From Sphingomonadales bacterium (GTDB lineage Bacteria > Pseudomonadota > Alphaproteobacteria > Sphingomonadales > Sphingomonadaceae): DNA of 12,555 nt. The DNA lies in assembly GCA_025360285.1 (NCBI GenBank), contig JANYCM010000200.1, forward strand, positions 1 to 12,555, written 5' to 3'. Position 1 is the first letter of the stretch. The number at the start of each line of letters is the position of its first letter. The notes beneath the pieces were generated by a model. The model worked only from the letters and a program-made list of their open reading frames with translations, made no database searches and was not told the origin of the DNA. Made by a program: the position numbers and the translations under genes. Shown piece by piece: positions 1 through 6,066 of this stretch.

Positions 1-7
1 GCGCTCT

Positions 8-337
8 ATGGCATTCAAACTCCCTGATCACACCGACCGCGCCAAAGCCGCGGCCGAAGCCCGCAAGGCCGCCCTCGACAAGTTCAAGAGCGCGCCGCCG
101 CCCAATGAGGACGCCCTGGCCGCCCGCGCCCGCGCCGCCGAAAAGCGCGCCGAACGCGAGGAACAGCGCAAAGCCGAACGCGCCGAGGCCGCCGTCCGCG
201 CCGAGGAAGCCCGGCTCGCCAAGGAAGCCGAAGCTCTGGTCAAGGCCGAACAGCAACGGCTGGAAGCCATCGCCCGGGAAGCGGCGCAAAAGGCCGCTCG
301 CGATGCTCGTTACGCGGCGCGGAAAAAGGGGCGGTAA
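8..337 (+). CDS. DUF6481-type charged coiled-coil protein
   Basis: A 109-residue protein made almost entirely of Ala, Lys, Arg and Glu after a short N-terminal head (MAFKLPDHTDRAKAAAEA). Residues 40-100 have long stretches with the spacing of a single amphipathic helix or coiled coil, and the C-terminus is strongly basic (ends RYAARKKGR). It resembles the small DUF6481 family that is common in sphingomonads. That assignment is from memory of the family's start and composition. No signal peptide, membrane segment or catalytic motif is visible, and the function is unknown. A cytosolic protein that binds nucleic acid or another protein is conceivable but unproven. The ATG is only 7 bases from the window edge, so its ribosome site and promoter cannot be judged. 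The stop is TAA at 335-337, and the gene-free stretch 338-829 follows. Confidence 0.75.
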   Translation: MAFKLPDHTDRAKAAAEARKAALDKFKSAPPPNEDALAARARAAEKRAEREEQRKAERAEAAVRAEEARLAKEAEALVKAEQQRLEAIAREAAQKAARDARYAARKKGR

Positions 338-606
338 CCCAGCTTCGGCATTGTCGGCTTGGTTAAAGGCCGCGACAGCAACCAATTGTTTTGTCCCGGA
401 AAAATTCGTTCCGGTCCCGAGTTATTTTCCTTATTTTCCTGTTTCGGACGCTTTTTCCGCCTAAAGTCTGACTCGTTGTCATTTTGATTGAACGGTCACT
501 GCGGGTTTGACCCGGCATAGCCTTTTTTGCTTGCGGTTGCTAAAATATTGGCGACACAGGCAAAAATGGGGTCCAGGGCCCTGAAACGGCGGGCGGCGCA
601 ATCCAA

Positions 607-650
607 CAAAAGTCCCAAAAGTCACACCGATCCCGGGTGCGGGACTTTTG
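607..650. repeat. Perfect 10-bp inverted repeat with duplicated left arm
   Basis: CAAAAGTCCC at 607-616 is the exact reverse complement of GGGACTTTTG at 641-650, with a 24-nt loop. The left arm is partly duplicated: AAAAGTCCC (608-616) is followed at once by AAAAGTCAC (617-625), so the right arm could pair with either copy. A small inner stem (CACC/GGTG) is possible in the loop. The A-tract/GC/T-tract make-up suits a bidirectional transcription end between two convergent genes, but the T-run is inside the stem and no clear U-tract follows. Presence of the repeat is certain; a terminator role is a guess. Confidence 0.5.
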
Positions 651-661
651 CCGGATTTTAT

Positions 662-706
662 GGTGTAGGATTTGCCGGTGTAGGATTCGCAAGCGTAGAA
701 TTTGCC
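662..706. repeat. Three 15-bp imperfect tandem repeats
   Basis: The units are GGTGTAGGATTTGCC (662-676), GGTGTAGGATTCGCA (677-691) and AGCGTAGAATTTGCC (692-706). A looser relative, GGTGCGGGACTTTTGCC, lies at 636-652, and a partial GGATTTTAT follows it at 653-661. The period is five codons. In the plus frame the units read GVGFA, GVGFA, SVEFA, which has the hydrophobic-every-fifth-residue look of pentapeptide repeats. No start codon with a ribosome site and no complete repeat protein is present, so this is either a simple-sequence expansion or the remnant of a repeat gene. Confidence 0.6.
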
Positions 707-829
707 GGCGGTTCGAACGTGCTGGCACGAGCAGCAGATTTGCGATGTCAAAGAGCTGATGCGTCGGACTGTTGCACAAACAACGCGTGTAGGACAGCGC
801 CTAACGCCTGTAGCCCGGATGCCAGCGGC

Positions 830-1360
830 TTATTCGCCTTCAAATGCCAGCAGCGCCGATACCGCCACGCCCGCCGCCCGCAACCGCGCGGCGCCACCAA
901 GATCGGGCAGATCGATAACAAAGGCGGCGCTCGTCACTATGGCGCCCGCCGATTGCAGCAACTGGGCTCCAGCCATGGCCGTGCCGCCGGTTGCAATGAG
1001 GTCATCGACCAACAACAACCTTGCCCCCGGGGTCACCGCGTCGCTGTGCATCTCGATACGGTCCTGGCCATATTCCAGGGCATAGTTGATGCCGGTGACC
1101 CGGCCGGGCAGTTTGTTCTGCTTGCGCAGCAACACCAGTCCGCAGCCCAAGCGCTGCGCCAAAGCCGCCCCAAAGATGAACCCCCGGGCTTCGATGGCGG
1201 CGATCAGATCGGGTGCCGGGCCAACCGCCGCCGCCATCCGATCGATACAGGCGGCAAAGCCGGGGCCATCGAGCAGCAAGGTGGTGATGTCACGAAACTG
1301 CACGCCGGGCTTGGGATAGTCCGGAATGGTGCGAATCAGCGCCCGCAGATCATCGTTCAC
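830..1360 (-). CDS. apt: Adenine phosphoribosyltransferase
   Basis: This cytosolic purine-salvage enzyme converts adenine and PRPP to AMP and pyrophosphate. The 176-residue product has the usual bacterial Apt length. Visible family features are the N-terminal IPDYPKPGVQFRDITTLL segment (12-29), EARGFIFG (57-64), the RKQNKLPG flexible-loop region (79-86) and the PRPP-binding motif LLLVDDLIATGGTAMAG (115-131). The start is GTG at 1360-1358. The codon three positions upstream in the same frame is the TAG of the preceding microprotein gene, so no longer form is possible without readthrough. No good Shine-Dalgarno sequence is seen, which suggests translational coupling to that gene six bases upstream. 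Both probably share a transcript that starts in the 1574-1642 gap; a weak TTGCGA-N16-TAGGCT is present there. Confidence 0.95.
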   Translation of the reverse strand: MNDDLRALIRTIPDYPKPGVQFRDITTLLLDGPGFAACIDRMAAAVGPAPDLIAAIEARGFIFGAALAQRLGCGLVLLRKQNKLPGRVTGINYALEYGQDRIEMHSDAVTPGARLLLVDDLIATGGTAMAGAQLLQSAGAIVTSAAFVIDLPDLGGAARLRAAGVAVSALLAFEGE

Positions 1361-1366
1361 AAACTG

Positions 1367-1573
1367 CTACTTGGCGGGCACGGCACCCGGGGAGCCGCAT
1401 TTGGCGAATTTGCCCTTGGCGTCCTTGCAGCGCACGCCGGCGGCCGGCTTGGCGGGCGGGCATTTGATGAACTTGCCCTTGGCATCTCGGCAGGCGGCAG
1501 CCAACGCCGGGGCGGGGGCCATGCTGCCCAGCGAAAAGGCCATCAGGACGGCGACAGTGGCAATGCGAATCAT
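1367..1573 (-). CDS. Secreted 68-aa microprotein with two CX9C repeats
   Basis: A small exported protein of unknown function. The start is ATG at 1573-1571, preceded by GGAAGGGG with 7-bp spacing; a longer in-frame form beginning near 1687 would run through the petC terminator and is unlikely. Residues 1-26 form a typical Sec signal peptide (hydrophobic core AVLMAFSLGS, small residues before ALAAA). The mature part is essentially two copies of an 11-residue unit, CRDAKGKFIKC (28-38) and CKDAKGKFAKC (49-59), joined by a Pro/Ala linker with a short tail. Four cysteines in an exported protein suggest disulfides or metal binding in the periplasm. Short CxDAKGKFxKC proteins occur as uncharacterised proteins in alphaproteobacteria, as far as I recall. 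It precedes apt by 6 bp and is in the same frame. Confidence 0.8.
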   Translation of the reverse strand: MIRIATVAVLMAFSLGSMAPAPALAAACRDAKGKFIKCPPAKPAAGVRCKDAKGKFAKCGSPGAVPAK

Positions 1574-1642
1574 CCGTAAACCCCTTCCGAATACTGATCG
1601 ATCGAGCCTAACCGGGGGCCGCGGGATCGCAAAGACAAAAAT

Positions 1643-1680
1643 GGCCGCCCCCGGCGAAACGGGGACGGCCCTTTTGTTTG
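1643..1680 (-). terminator. Bidirectional rho-independent terminator after petC
   Basis: GGCCGCCCCC (1643-1652) pairs over 10 bp, with one wobble in the RNA, with GGGGACGGCC (1661-1670) around an 8-nt loop. Read on the minus strand, the stem lies 22 bp past the petC stop and is followed by ATTTTTGT. Read on the plus strand it is followed by CTTTTGTTTG. It separates petABC from the microprotein-apt unit, so the two are probably transcribed independently. Confidence 0.85.
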
Positions 1681-1692
1681 CAGGCAAACCGC

Positions 1693-2508
1693 CTAAACGG
1701 CGGCCGGCTTGCGCTTCACATCGGCCCAGACCTTGCGATAGCTGAGATAGCCCAAAGCCGTCAGGATCAGCAGGAACGCGATGGCGGCGACGCCGGTTTC
1801 CTTGCGTGCTTCCAGCTTGGGTTCGGCCGTCCAGGTCAGGAAGGTCGCAACGTCGCGCGCCATCTGGTCCTTGGTCGCCTTGGTACCGTCCACATAGGTA
1901 ATCTGGTCATCGGCAGCCAGCGGCGGCGGCATGGCGACATTGAGCGAGCGGAAATAGGGATTGTAATACAGCCCATCGGGCACTTTCCAGTTCGCCGGCG
2001 CATCGGCATAGCCGGTGATCAGCGAATGGACATAATTGGGGCCATCCTCACGCGCCTTGGTGATCAGCGACAGATCCGGCGGCAGGGCGCCATTCTGCGC
2101 CGCGCGTGCCGCAATCTCATTAGGATAGATGAGCGGGAATTTGTCGGCAGGCAGCCCCTTGCGGGTTGTCGGTTCGCCGGTCTTGTCATCAATCGTCGCA
2201 ATATCATAGCCTGCGGCGATCGCCTTGATCTCGGGCGCCGAAAAACCCAGCGCCGCCAGGTCACGGAAGGCGACGCGGTGGATCGAATGGCAGGCCGAAC
2301 AGATTTCCTTGTAGACTTGGAATCCGCGCTGCATCTGCTTGCGATCGAACTTTCCGAACACACCATTGGTGGTCCATTCGATTTCCTGCGGGTGCTTGTG
2401 CAGCGCCTTGACAGGATCGGGGGCCACCGCCTCGCGGGGCTGGATAACGCCCCATAGCAAGGTGATGACGAACAACAGGCCTACGCCCAGGGCGCCGAGA
2501 CGAATCAT
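1693..2508 (-). CDS. petC: Cytochrome c1 of the bc1 complex
   Basis: The 271-residue c-type cytochrome subunit of ubiquinol-cytochrome c oxidoreductase (complex III) carries electrons from the Rieske centre to soluble cytochrome c on the periplasmic side. Seen: an N-terminal hydrophobic export segment (5-22), the covalent haem site CSACH (70-74), family-typical surroundings (YKEICSACHSIHRVAFRDL), the FPLIYPNE segment (124-131), the axial methionine in NVAMPPPL (Met193), and a C-terminal membrane anchor (about 238-257) followed by a basic tail. Length is typical of an alphaproteobacterial stand-alone cytochrome c1, so it is not a petB-petC fusion. ATG at 2508 follows the petB stop by 12 bp with AGGG just upstream. 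It is the last gene of petABC, with a terminator close behind. Confidence 0.97.
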   Translation of the reverse strand: MIRLGALGVGLLFVITLLWGVIQPREAVAPDPVKALHKHPQEIEWTTNGVFGKFDRKQMQRGFQVYKEICSACHSIHRVAFRDLAALGFSAPEIKAIAAGYDIATIDDKTGEPTTRKGLPADKFPLIYPNEIAARAAQNGALPPDLSLITKAREDGPNYVHSLITGYADAPANWKVPDGLYYNPYFRSLNVAMPPPLAADDQITYVDGTKATKDQMARDVATFLTWTAEPKLEARKETGVAAIAFLLILTALGYLSYRKVWADVKRKPAAV

Positions 2509-2520
2509 CGATTGGACCCT

Positions 2521-3837
2521 TTATTCAGCAGGCTGCGGCGCGGTGCCGCCCAAGGTGCCCGCCGACCCAGAAGCCGGCGGCTTGCCATATTTGGCCAGCA
2601 CCGATTCCGAGATGGAATTGGGCAGCGGCAAGGTTTTTTCAAACCGCGCGATCAACGGGATGATGATCAGGAAATGCGCGAAATAATAGGCCGCCGCGAG
2701 CTGCCCGATACGAACCCAGGGTTCAACCGCCAACTGGCCGCCGCAATAGCCCAGCACCAGGCAATCAGCGACGAAGATCCAGAAGAAGATGCGGTTCAGC
2801 GGACGATAGCGGTTTGACCGCACCGGCGAGGTATCGAGCCAGGGCAGGAAAAACAGCAGCACTATCGCCGCCAGCATGGCGATCACGCCCCACAGCTTGG
2901 CCTTAACGAGCAGGAAGTCGGTCGTAAAGGCCTTCAGGATGGCGTAGAATGGCAGGAGATACCATTCAGGCACGATGTGCGTCGGCGTCGACAGCGGGTT
3001 TGCCGGCACGTAATTATCAACTTCGCCCAGCGCGTTGGGCAGGAAGAACACGAACACCGAAAACAGCGTCAGATAGACGCCCAGGCCGAAGAAATCCTTG
3101 GCGGTATAATAAGGATGGAACGGCACCGTATCCTGCGGACCCTTCACATCGACACCCGTCGGGTTGTTCGATCCCGGGATATGCAGCGCCCAAACGTGCA
3201 GGATGATGACGCCGAAGATGATGAACGGCAGCAGATAATGCAGCGAGAAGAAACGGTTGAGCGTGGCATTGTCCGGCGCAAAACCGCCGAGCAGCCAGGT
3301 GTGAATCGCCTCACCAACGATCGGCACCGCCGAGAATAGATTGGTGATGACGGTGGCGCCCCAGAAGCTCATCTGGCCCCAGACCAGCACATAACCCATG
3401 AAAGCCGTGGCCATCATCAACAGGAAGATGACCAGGCCAAGCAACCACAGCACTTCGCGCGGCGGCTTGTACGAGCCATAATAGAGCCCGCGGAAGATGT
3501 GCACATAGACAACAGCGAAGAAGAAGCTGGCGCCGACGGCGTGCATGTAACGGATCATCCAGCCCGAATTGACGTCGCGCATGATGTGTTCAACGCTGTC
3601 AAAGGCGATGCCGGTGTTGGCGGCATAATGCATGCCGAGCACGACACCCGTGATGATCTGGATAACCAGCGCGACACCCGCCAGAACGCCGAAATTATAG
3701 AAATAATTCAGGTTCTTCGGCGTGGGGTAACCGGCACCCAGCGCACCATAGATGAAGCGCGGCAGCGGCAGCCGGCTGTCCATATATTTGCCGAACTCGC
3801 TCGTCGGCTGATAATGTTTGGCCCAGGGAAAGCTCAT
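2521..3837 (-). CDS. petB: Cytochrome b of the bc1 complex
   Basis: The 438-residue integral membrane subunit holds the two b haems and both quinone sites (Qo, Qi) of complex III. The full-length mitochondrial/alphaproteobacterial form is present, with about eight membrane helices. The four haem-ligand histidines are visible as two pairs spaced 13 apart on helices B and D: His99 and His113 (YMHAVGAS; YVHIFRGLYYGSY), and His200 and His214 (FSLHYLLPF; ILHVWALH). The Qo-site PEWY motif is at 290-293 (HIVPEWYLLPFYAILKAF). The start at 3837 lies 10 bp after the petA stop, with AGGAGGA in that gap. The C-terminus ends in a Gly/Pro/Ala-rich tail (420-438) beyond the last helix. Confidence 0.98.
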   Translation of the reverse strand: MSFPWAKHYQPTSEFGKYMDSRLPLPRFIYGALGAGYPTPKNLNYFYNFGVLAGVALVIQIITGVVLGMHYAANTGIAFDSVEHIMRDVNSGWMIRYMHAVGASFFFAVVYVHIFRGLYYGSYKPPREVLWLLGLVIFLLMMATAFMGYVLVWGQMSFWGATVITNLFSAVPIVGEAIHTWLLGGFAPDNATLNRFFSLHYLLPFIIFGVIILHVWALHIPGSNNPTGVDVKGPQDTVPFHPYYTAKDFFGLGVYLTLFSVFVFFLPNALGEVDNYVPANPLSTPTHIVPEWYLLPFYAILKAFTTDFLLVKAKLWGVIAMLAAIVLLFFLPWLDTSPVRSNRYRPLNRIFFWIFVADCLVLGYCGGQLAVEPWVRIGQLAAAYYFAHFLIIIPLIARFEKTLPLPNSISESVLAKYGKPPASGSAGTLGGTAPQPAE

Positions 3838-3847
3838 CTGATCCTCC

Positions 3848-4429
3848 TCAGCCGATGGTCACGGATGTGGGCGACTTGAACGCATAGGTCGGCACTTCCA
3901 GATTCTTGGGCGCCGGGCCGCCGCGGATACGGCCGGCGATATCATATTGCGAGCCGTGGCACGGGCAGTAATAGCCACCATAATCGCCGCGATTTTCGCC
4001 TTCCCGGGCACCCAGCGGCACGCAGCCAAGATGGGTGCACACGCCCAGCGTGATCAGCCATTTCTCATTGCCGGGCTTGGTGCGCTCAGCCAGCGTCTGC
4101 GGGTCACGCAGCGTCTTGATATCAACGGCGTTGGCCGTGGCGATTTCCTGCGGCGTCAACTGGCGGGCAAAGATCGGCTTGCCGCGCCATGAGGCGACGA
4201 TCGCCTGGCCCGGCTGGATCGGCGTCAGGTCGAGATCGATCGAGGCTAGCGCCAGCACATCGGCCGACGGGTTCATCTGGTTGACCAGTGGCACCACGAC
4301 AGCCGCCGCACCCACGGCGGCAAAAGCCCCGGTGGCGACATACAGGAAATCCCGCCGGCGCTCGCCTTCGGGCGGAAGGCCGTCACCATGCGCACCGGAT
4401 GCAGCGGAAACAGACGTCTCACTAGCCAT
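3848..4429 (-). CDS. petA: Rieske iron-sulfur subunit of the bc1 complex
   Basis: The 193-residue Rieske [2Fe-2S] protein of complex III takes the first electron from ubiquinol. Both cluster boxes are intact: CTHLGC (131-136) and CPCHGS (155-160), giving two Cys and two His ligands plus the disulfide cysteines. A twin-arginine export and anchor signal is seen at 24-29 (RRRDFL), followed by one membrane helix (about 32-50). I chose ATG at 4429 because it places this Tat motif near the N-terminus as in the family. The open frame continues upstream to 4801, but that would run through the divergent hemF start. GGGGTGG lies 4 bp ahead of the ATG. It is the first gene of petABC. Confidence 0.97.
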   Translation of the reverse strand: MASETSVSAASGAHGDGLPPEGERRRDFLYVATGAFAAVGAAAVVVPLVNQMNPSADVLALASIDLDLTPIQPGQAIVASWRGKPIFARQLTPQEIATANAVDIKTLRDPQTLAERTKPGNEKWLITLGVCTHLGCVPLGAREGENRGDYGGYYCPCHGSQYDIAGRIRGGPAPKNLEVPTYAFKSPTSVTIG

Positions 4430-4621
4430 CAACCACCCCTGACTATCAAATACGGAGCCGCAGGCGCACGCAGCCCATCGACATGTAATCGCCATAGACG
4501 GGAGGCACGCTGCAACGCAACGGGGTTTTTGGGGACATATTGGCGCGGGTGCCGCGCTGGCGGTCCCGCCGATGGTTTTGCAGGGTTCCGTTGCCCGCCC
4601 GGCTGCGGCTATAGGGGCGGC
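4430..4621. promoter_or_regulatory. Divergent petABC / hemF promoter region
   Basis: A 192-bp gap separates the divergent start codons of petA (minus) and hemF (plus) and must contain both promoters, since neither gene has another upstream neighbour on its strand. I found no hexamer pair convincing enough to place either start site, and no FNR-type TTGAT-N4-ATCAA box. hemF has a ribosome site AGGGGC six bases before its ATG. Confidence 0.6.
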
Positions 4622-5485
4622 ATGTACACGCTCGATGATCAGCAACTTGCGGCCCAGACCTGGTTCCGGCAGCTTCGTGACAGCATCTGTTCGGCGCTCG
4701 AGACGCTGGAAGATGAGGGCGGCGCGCCAAACAACGCTTCGCGCCCGGCCGGGCGGTTCGAACGCACCGCCTGGGACCGGCCCGATGCCAGTGGCGGCCA
4801 TGGCGGCGGCGGTGTCATGTCAGTGCTCAAGGGCCGGGTGTTTGAAAAGGCCGGGGTCAACATCTCGACGGTACACGGCGAATTTTCCGCCGATTTTGCC
4901 AAGCAGATCAATGGCGCGGGCGAAGACCCGCGGTTTTTTGCCACCGGCATCAGCCTGGTGATCCACCCCTGCAATCCGCTGGTCCCGGCGATCCACATGA
5001 ACACGCGCTTCCTGGTGACGACGAAGCGCTGGTTCGGTGGGGGCGTCGATCTCAATCCGGCATTGCCTGATGATACCGAAGCGGCGGCCTTTCATGCGGC
5101 GGTCAAGGCGATGTGCGACACCCATGATCCGGGGCATTATCCGGCGCACAGCAAATGGGCGGAGGAGTATTTCTGGGTGCCGCACAGGAAGCGCCATCGC
5201 GGCGTCGGTGGCATCTTCTATGATCATCTCAGCCAGGATTGGGACAAGGATTTCGCCTATACGCGCGGGGTTGGCGAGACGTTTGTCGAGCTTTACCCGC
5301 GCCTTGTCCGCGCCAAGATGCATCAGGATTTCACCACCGAGCAGCGGCTGGCGCAACTGCGCTATCGCGGCCTCTATGCCGAATTCAACCTGGTCTATGA
5401 CCGCGGCACCACCTTTGGGTTGAAGACCGGCGGCAACGTCGATGCCATTTTGATGAGCCTGCCGCCCGAGGCGCGCTGGGATTGA
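4622..5485 (+). CDS. hemF: Oxygen-dependent coproporphyrinogen III oxidase
   Basis: This cytosolic haem-pathway enzyme uses O2 to decarboxylate two propionates of coproporphyrinogen III, giving protoporphyrinogen IX. The 287-residue product is close to the usual length of about 300. Conserved family blocks run in order: GGGGVMSVLKG (61-71), the active-site stretch SLVIHPCNPLVPAIHMNTRF (111-130) in which His125 probably corresponds to the catalytic His, WFGGGVDLNP (137-146), RGVGGIFYDHL (193-203), RGVGETFVELYP (215-226) and the C-terminal block around GLYAEFNLVYDRGTTFGLKT (250-269). ATG at 4622 has AGGGG six bases upstream; the open frame extends back to 4388 but lacks family similarity there and would overlap petA. 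It is divergent from petABC, and its TGA overlaps the start of the next gene. Confidence 0.97.
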   Translation: MYTLDDQQLAAQTWFRQLRDSICSALETLEDEGGAPNNASRPAGRFERTAWDRPDASGGHGGGGVMSVLKGRVFEKAGVNISTVHGEFSADFAKQINGAGEDPRFFATGISLVIHPCNPLVPAIHMNTRFLVTTKRWFGGGVDLNPALPDDTEAAAFHAAVKAMCDTHDPGHYPAHSKWAEEYFWVPHRKRHRGVGGIFYDHLSQDWDKDFAYTRGVGETFVELYPRLVRAKMHQDFTTEQRLAQLRYRGLYAEFNLVYDRGTTFGLKTGGNVDAILMSLPPEARWD

Positions 5486-6066
5486 GCCTGATCGCCGTCC
5501 CGCCCGGCCATGTCGCCACCATCGTTACCAGCCTGGAAATGCTGGCGGCGCCGGGGCCTCGCCAGCCGGTGCGATCGGCGCTGAAGCTGGAACGCTGGGC
5601 GGCACCGGTGGATCGTGACCGCTACCGGACGCTGTTTCGGCAGATCGGCGAGGAGTATCTGTGGCGCGGCAGGCTGATCCTGTCCGATGCCGACCTGGCG
5701 GCGATTCTCGATGCACCGACCACCGAAGTCCATGTTGGTGTCCGCCGTGACGGCGTGGCGACCGGGTTGCTGGAGCTGGATTTCAGCGCCGCCGCGACCT
5801 GCGAACTGGCCTATTTCGGGCTGGTGCCGGGGATGACCGGCCATGGCCATGGCGGCTGGTTGATGGCGCATGCGCTGCGCCTGGCGTGGCGGCCTGGCAT
5901 CAACCGCGTGTGGGTGCATACGTGCGATCTCGATCACCCGGCAGCGCTCGGCTTTTATCAGGCGCAGGGGTTCCAGCCGTTCGAGCGCGCCGTGGAAATC
6001 TATGAGGATCCACGCGCCGTCGGCCTCTACCCGGCGACAACTGCCGCGCGGATACCGCTGCTTTAG
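5482..6066 (+). CDS. GNAT-family N-acetyltransferase, TTG start
   Basis: The 194-residue protein has a GNAT fold and is expected to transfer an acetyl group from acetyl-CoA to an unknown amine. Seen: motif A-like acetyl-CoA loop ELAYFGLVPGMTGHGHGGWL (108-127), where the usual Q/RxxGxG/A is the variant TGHGHGG, and motif B, DHPAALGFYQAQGF (151-164), typical of GNATs. The most upstream start is TTG at 5482, which shares bases with the hemF stop (gaTTGA) and gives a 4-nt coupled overlap. GAGG lies about 10 nt before it. The first ATG, at 5539, would remove an N-terminal segment (IVTSLEM) that I believe is kept in sphingomonad relatives. The substrate cannot be inferred. Coupling to hemF suggests co-expression, not necessarily a haem role. 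Confidence 0.85.
   Translation: MSLIAVPPGHVATIVTSLEMLAAPGPRQPVRSALKLERWAAPVDRDRYRTLFRQIGEEYLWRGRLILSDADLAAILDAPTTEVHVGVRRDGVATGLLELDFSAAATCELAYFGLVPGMTGHGHGGWLMAHALRLAWRPGINRVWVHTCDLDHPAALGFYQAQGFQPFERAVEIYEDPRAVGLYPATTAARIPLL

Larger units (their letters stand above)
338..829. other. Gene-free intergenic region with short repeats
   Basis: About 490 bp lie between the convergently placed DUF6481-type gene and apt. No reading frame here has convincing coding character. The frame open on the plus strand from 527 simply continues as antisense through apt. The region is visibly more AT-rich than its flanks and holds several repeats. TTATTTTCC occurs twice head-to-tail (422-439). A 10-bp inverted repeat has arms at 607-616 and 641-650, and three 15-bp tandem units lie at 662-706. 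A weak hairpin (CCGGAA 396-401 with TTCCGG 409-414) is followed by a pyrimidine-rich stretch and could help end transcription of the first gene. I found no tRNA or recognisable small RNA. Confidence 0.6.

Noticed and set aside
396..439. Terminator after the first gene
   Set aside because: The stem is only 6 bp and the following stretch is pyrimidine-rich, not a T-run. It is mentioned within the gene-free region only.
700..730. tRNA T-arm-like GGTTCGAAC
   Set aside because: The flanking bases do not form the 5-bp T stem (the base after the loop fails to pair), and no acceptor or anticodon arms fit around it.
338..829. Possible CRISPR or mobile-element trace
   Set aside because: The 15-bp units are contiguous without spacers, and no terminal repeats or transposase fragments are seen.
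527..1579. A 350-codon open frame on the plus strand
   Set aside because: It is the antisense shadow of apt and the microprotein gene, extended into the repeat region. It has no ribosome site and no family resemblance.
1678..2457. Long plus-strand frame opposite petC
   Set aside because: The minus strand encodes a complete cytochrome c1 with CXXCH and axial Met. The opposite frame is an effect of high GC.
4388..4621. Upstream extension of hemF to 4388
   Set aside because: It overlaps the petA N-terminus and lacks family similarity; ATG 4622 has a good ribosome site.
4430..4801. Upstream extension of petA to 4801
   Set aside because: It would run through the divergent hemF start. The Tat motif fits the start at 4429, which has a ribosome site.
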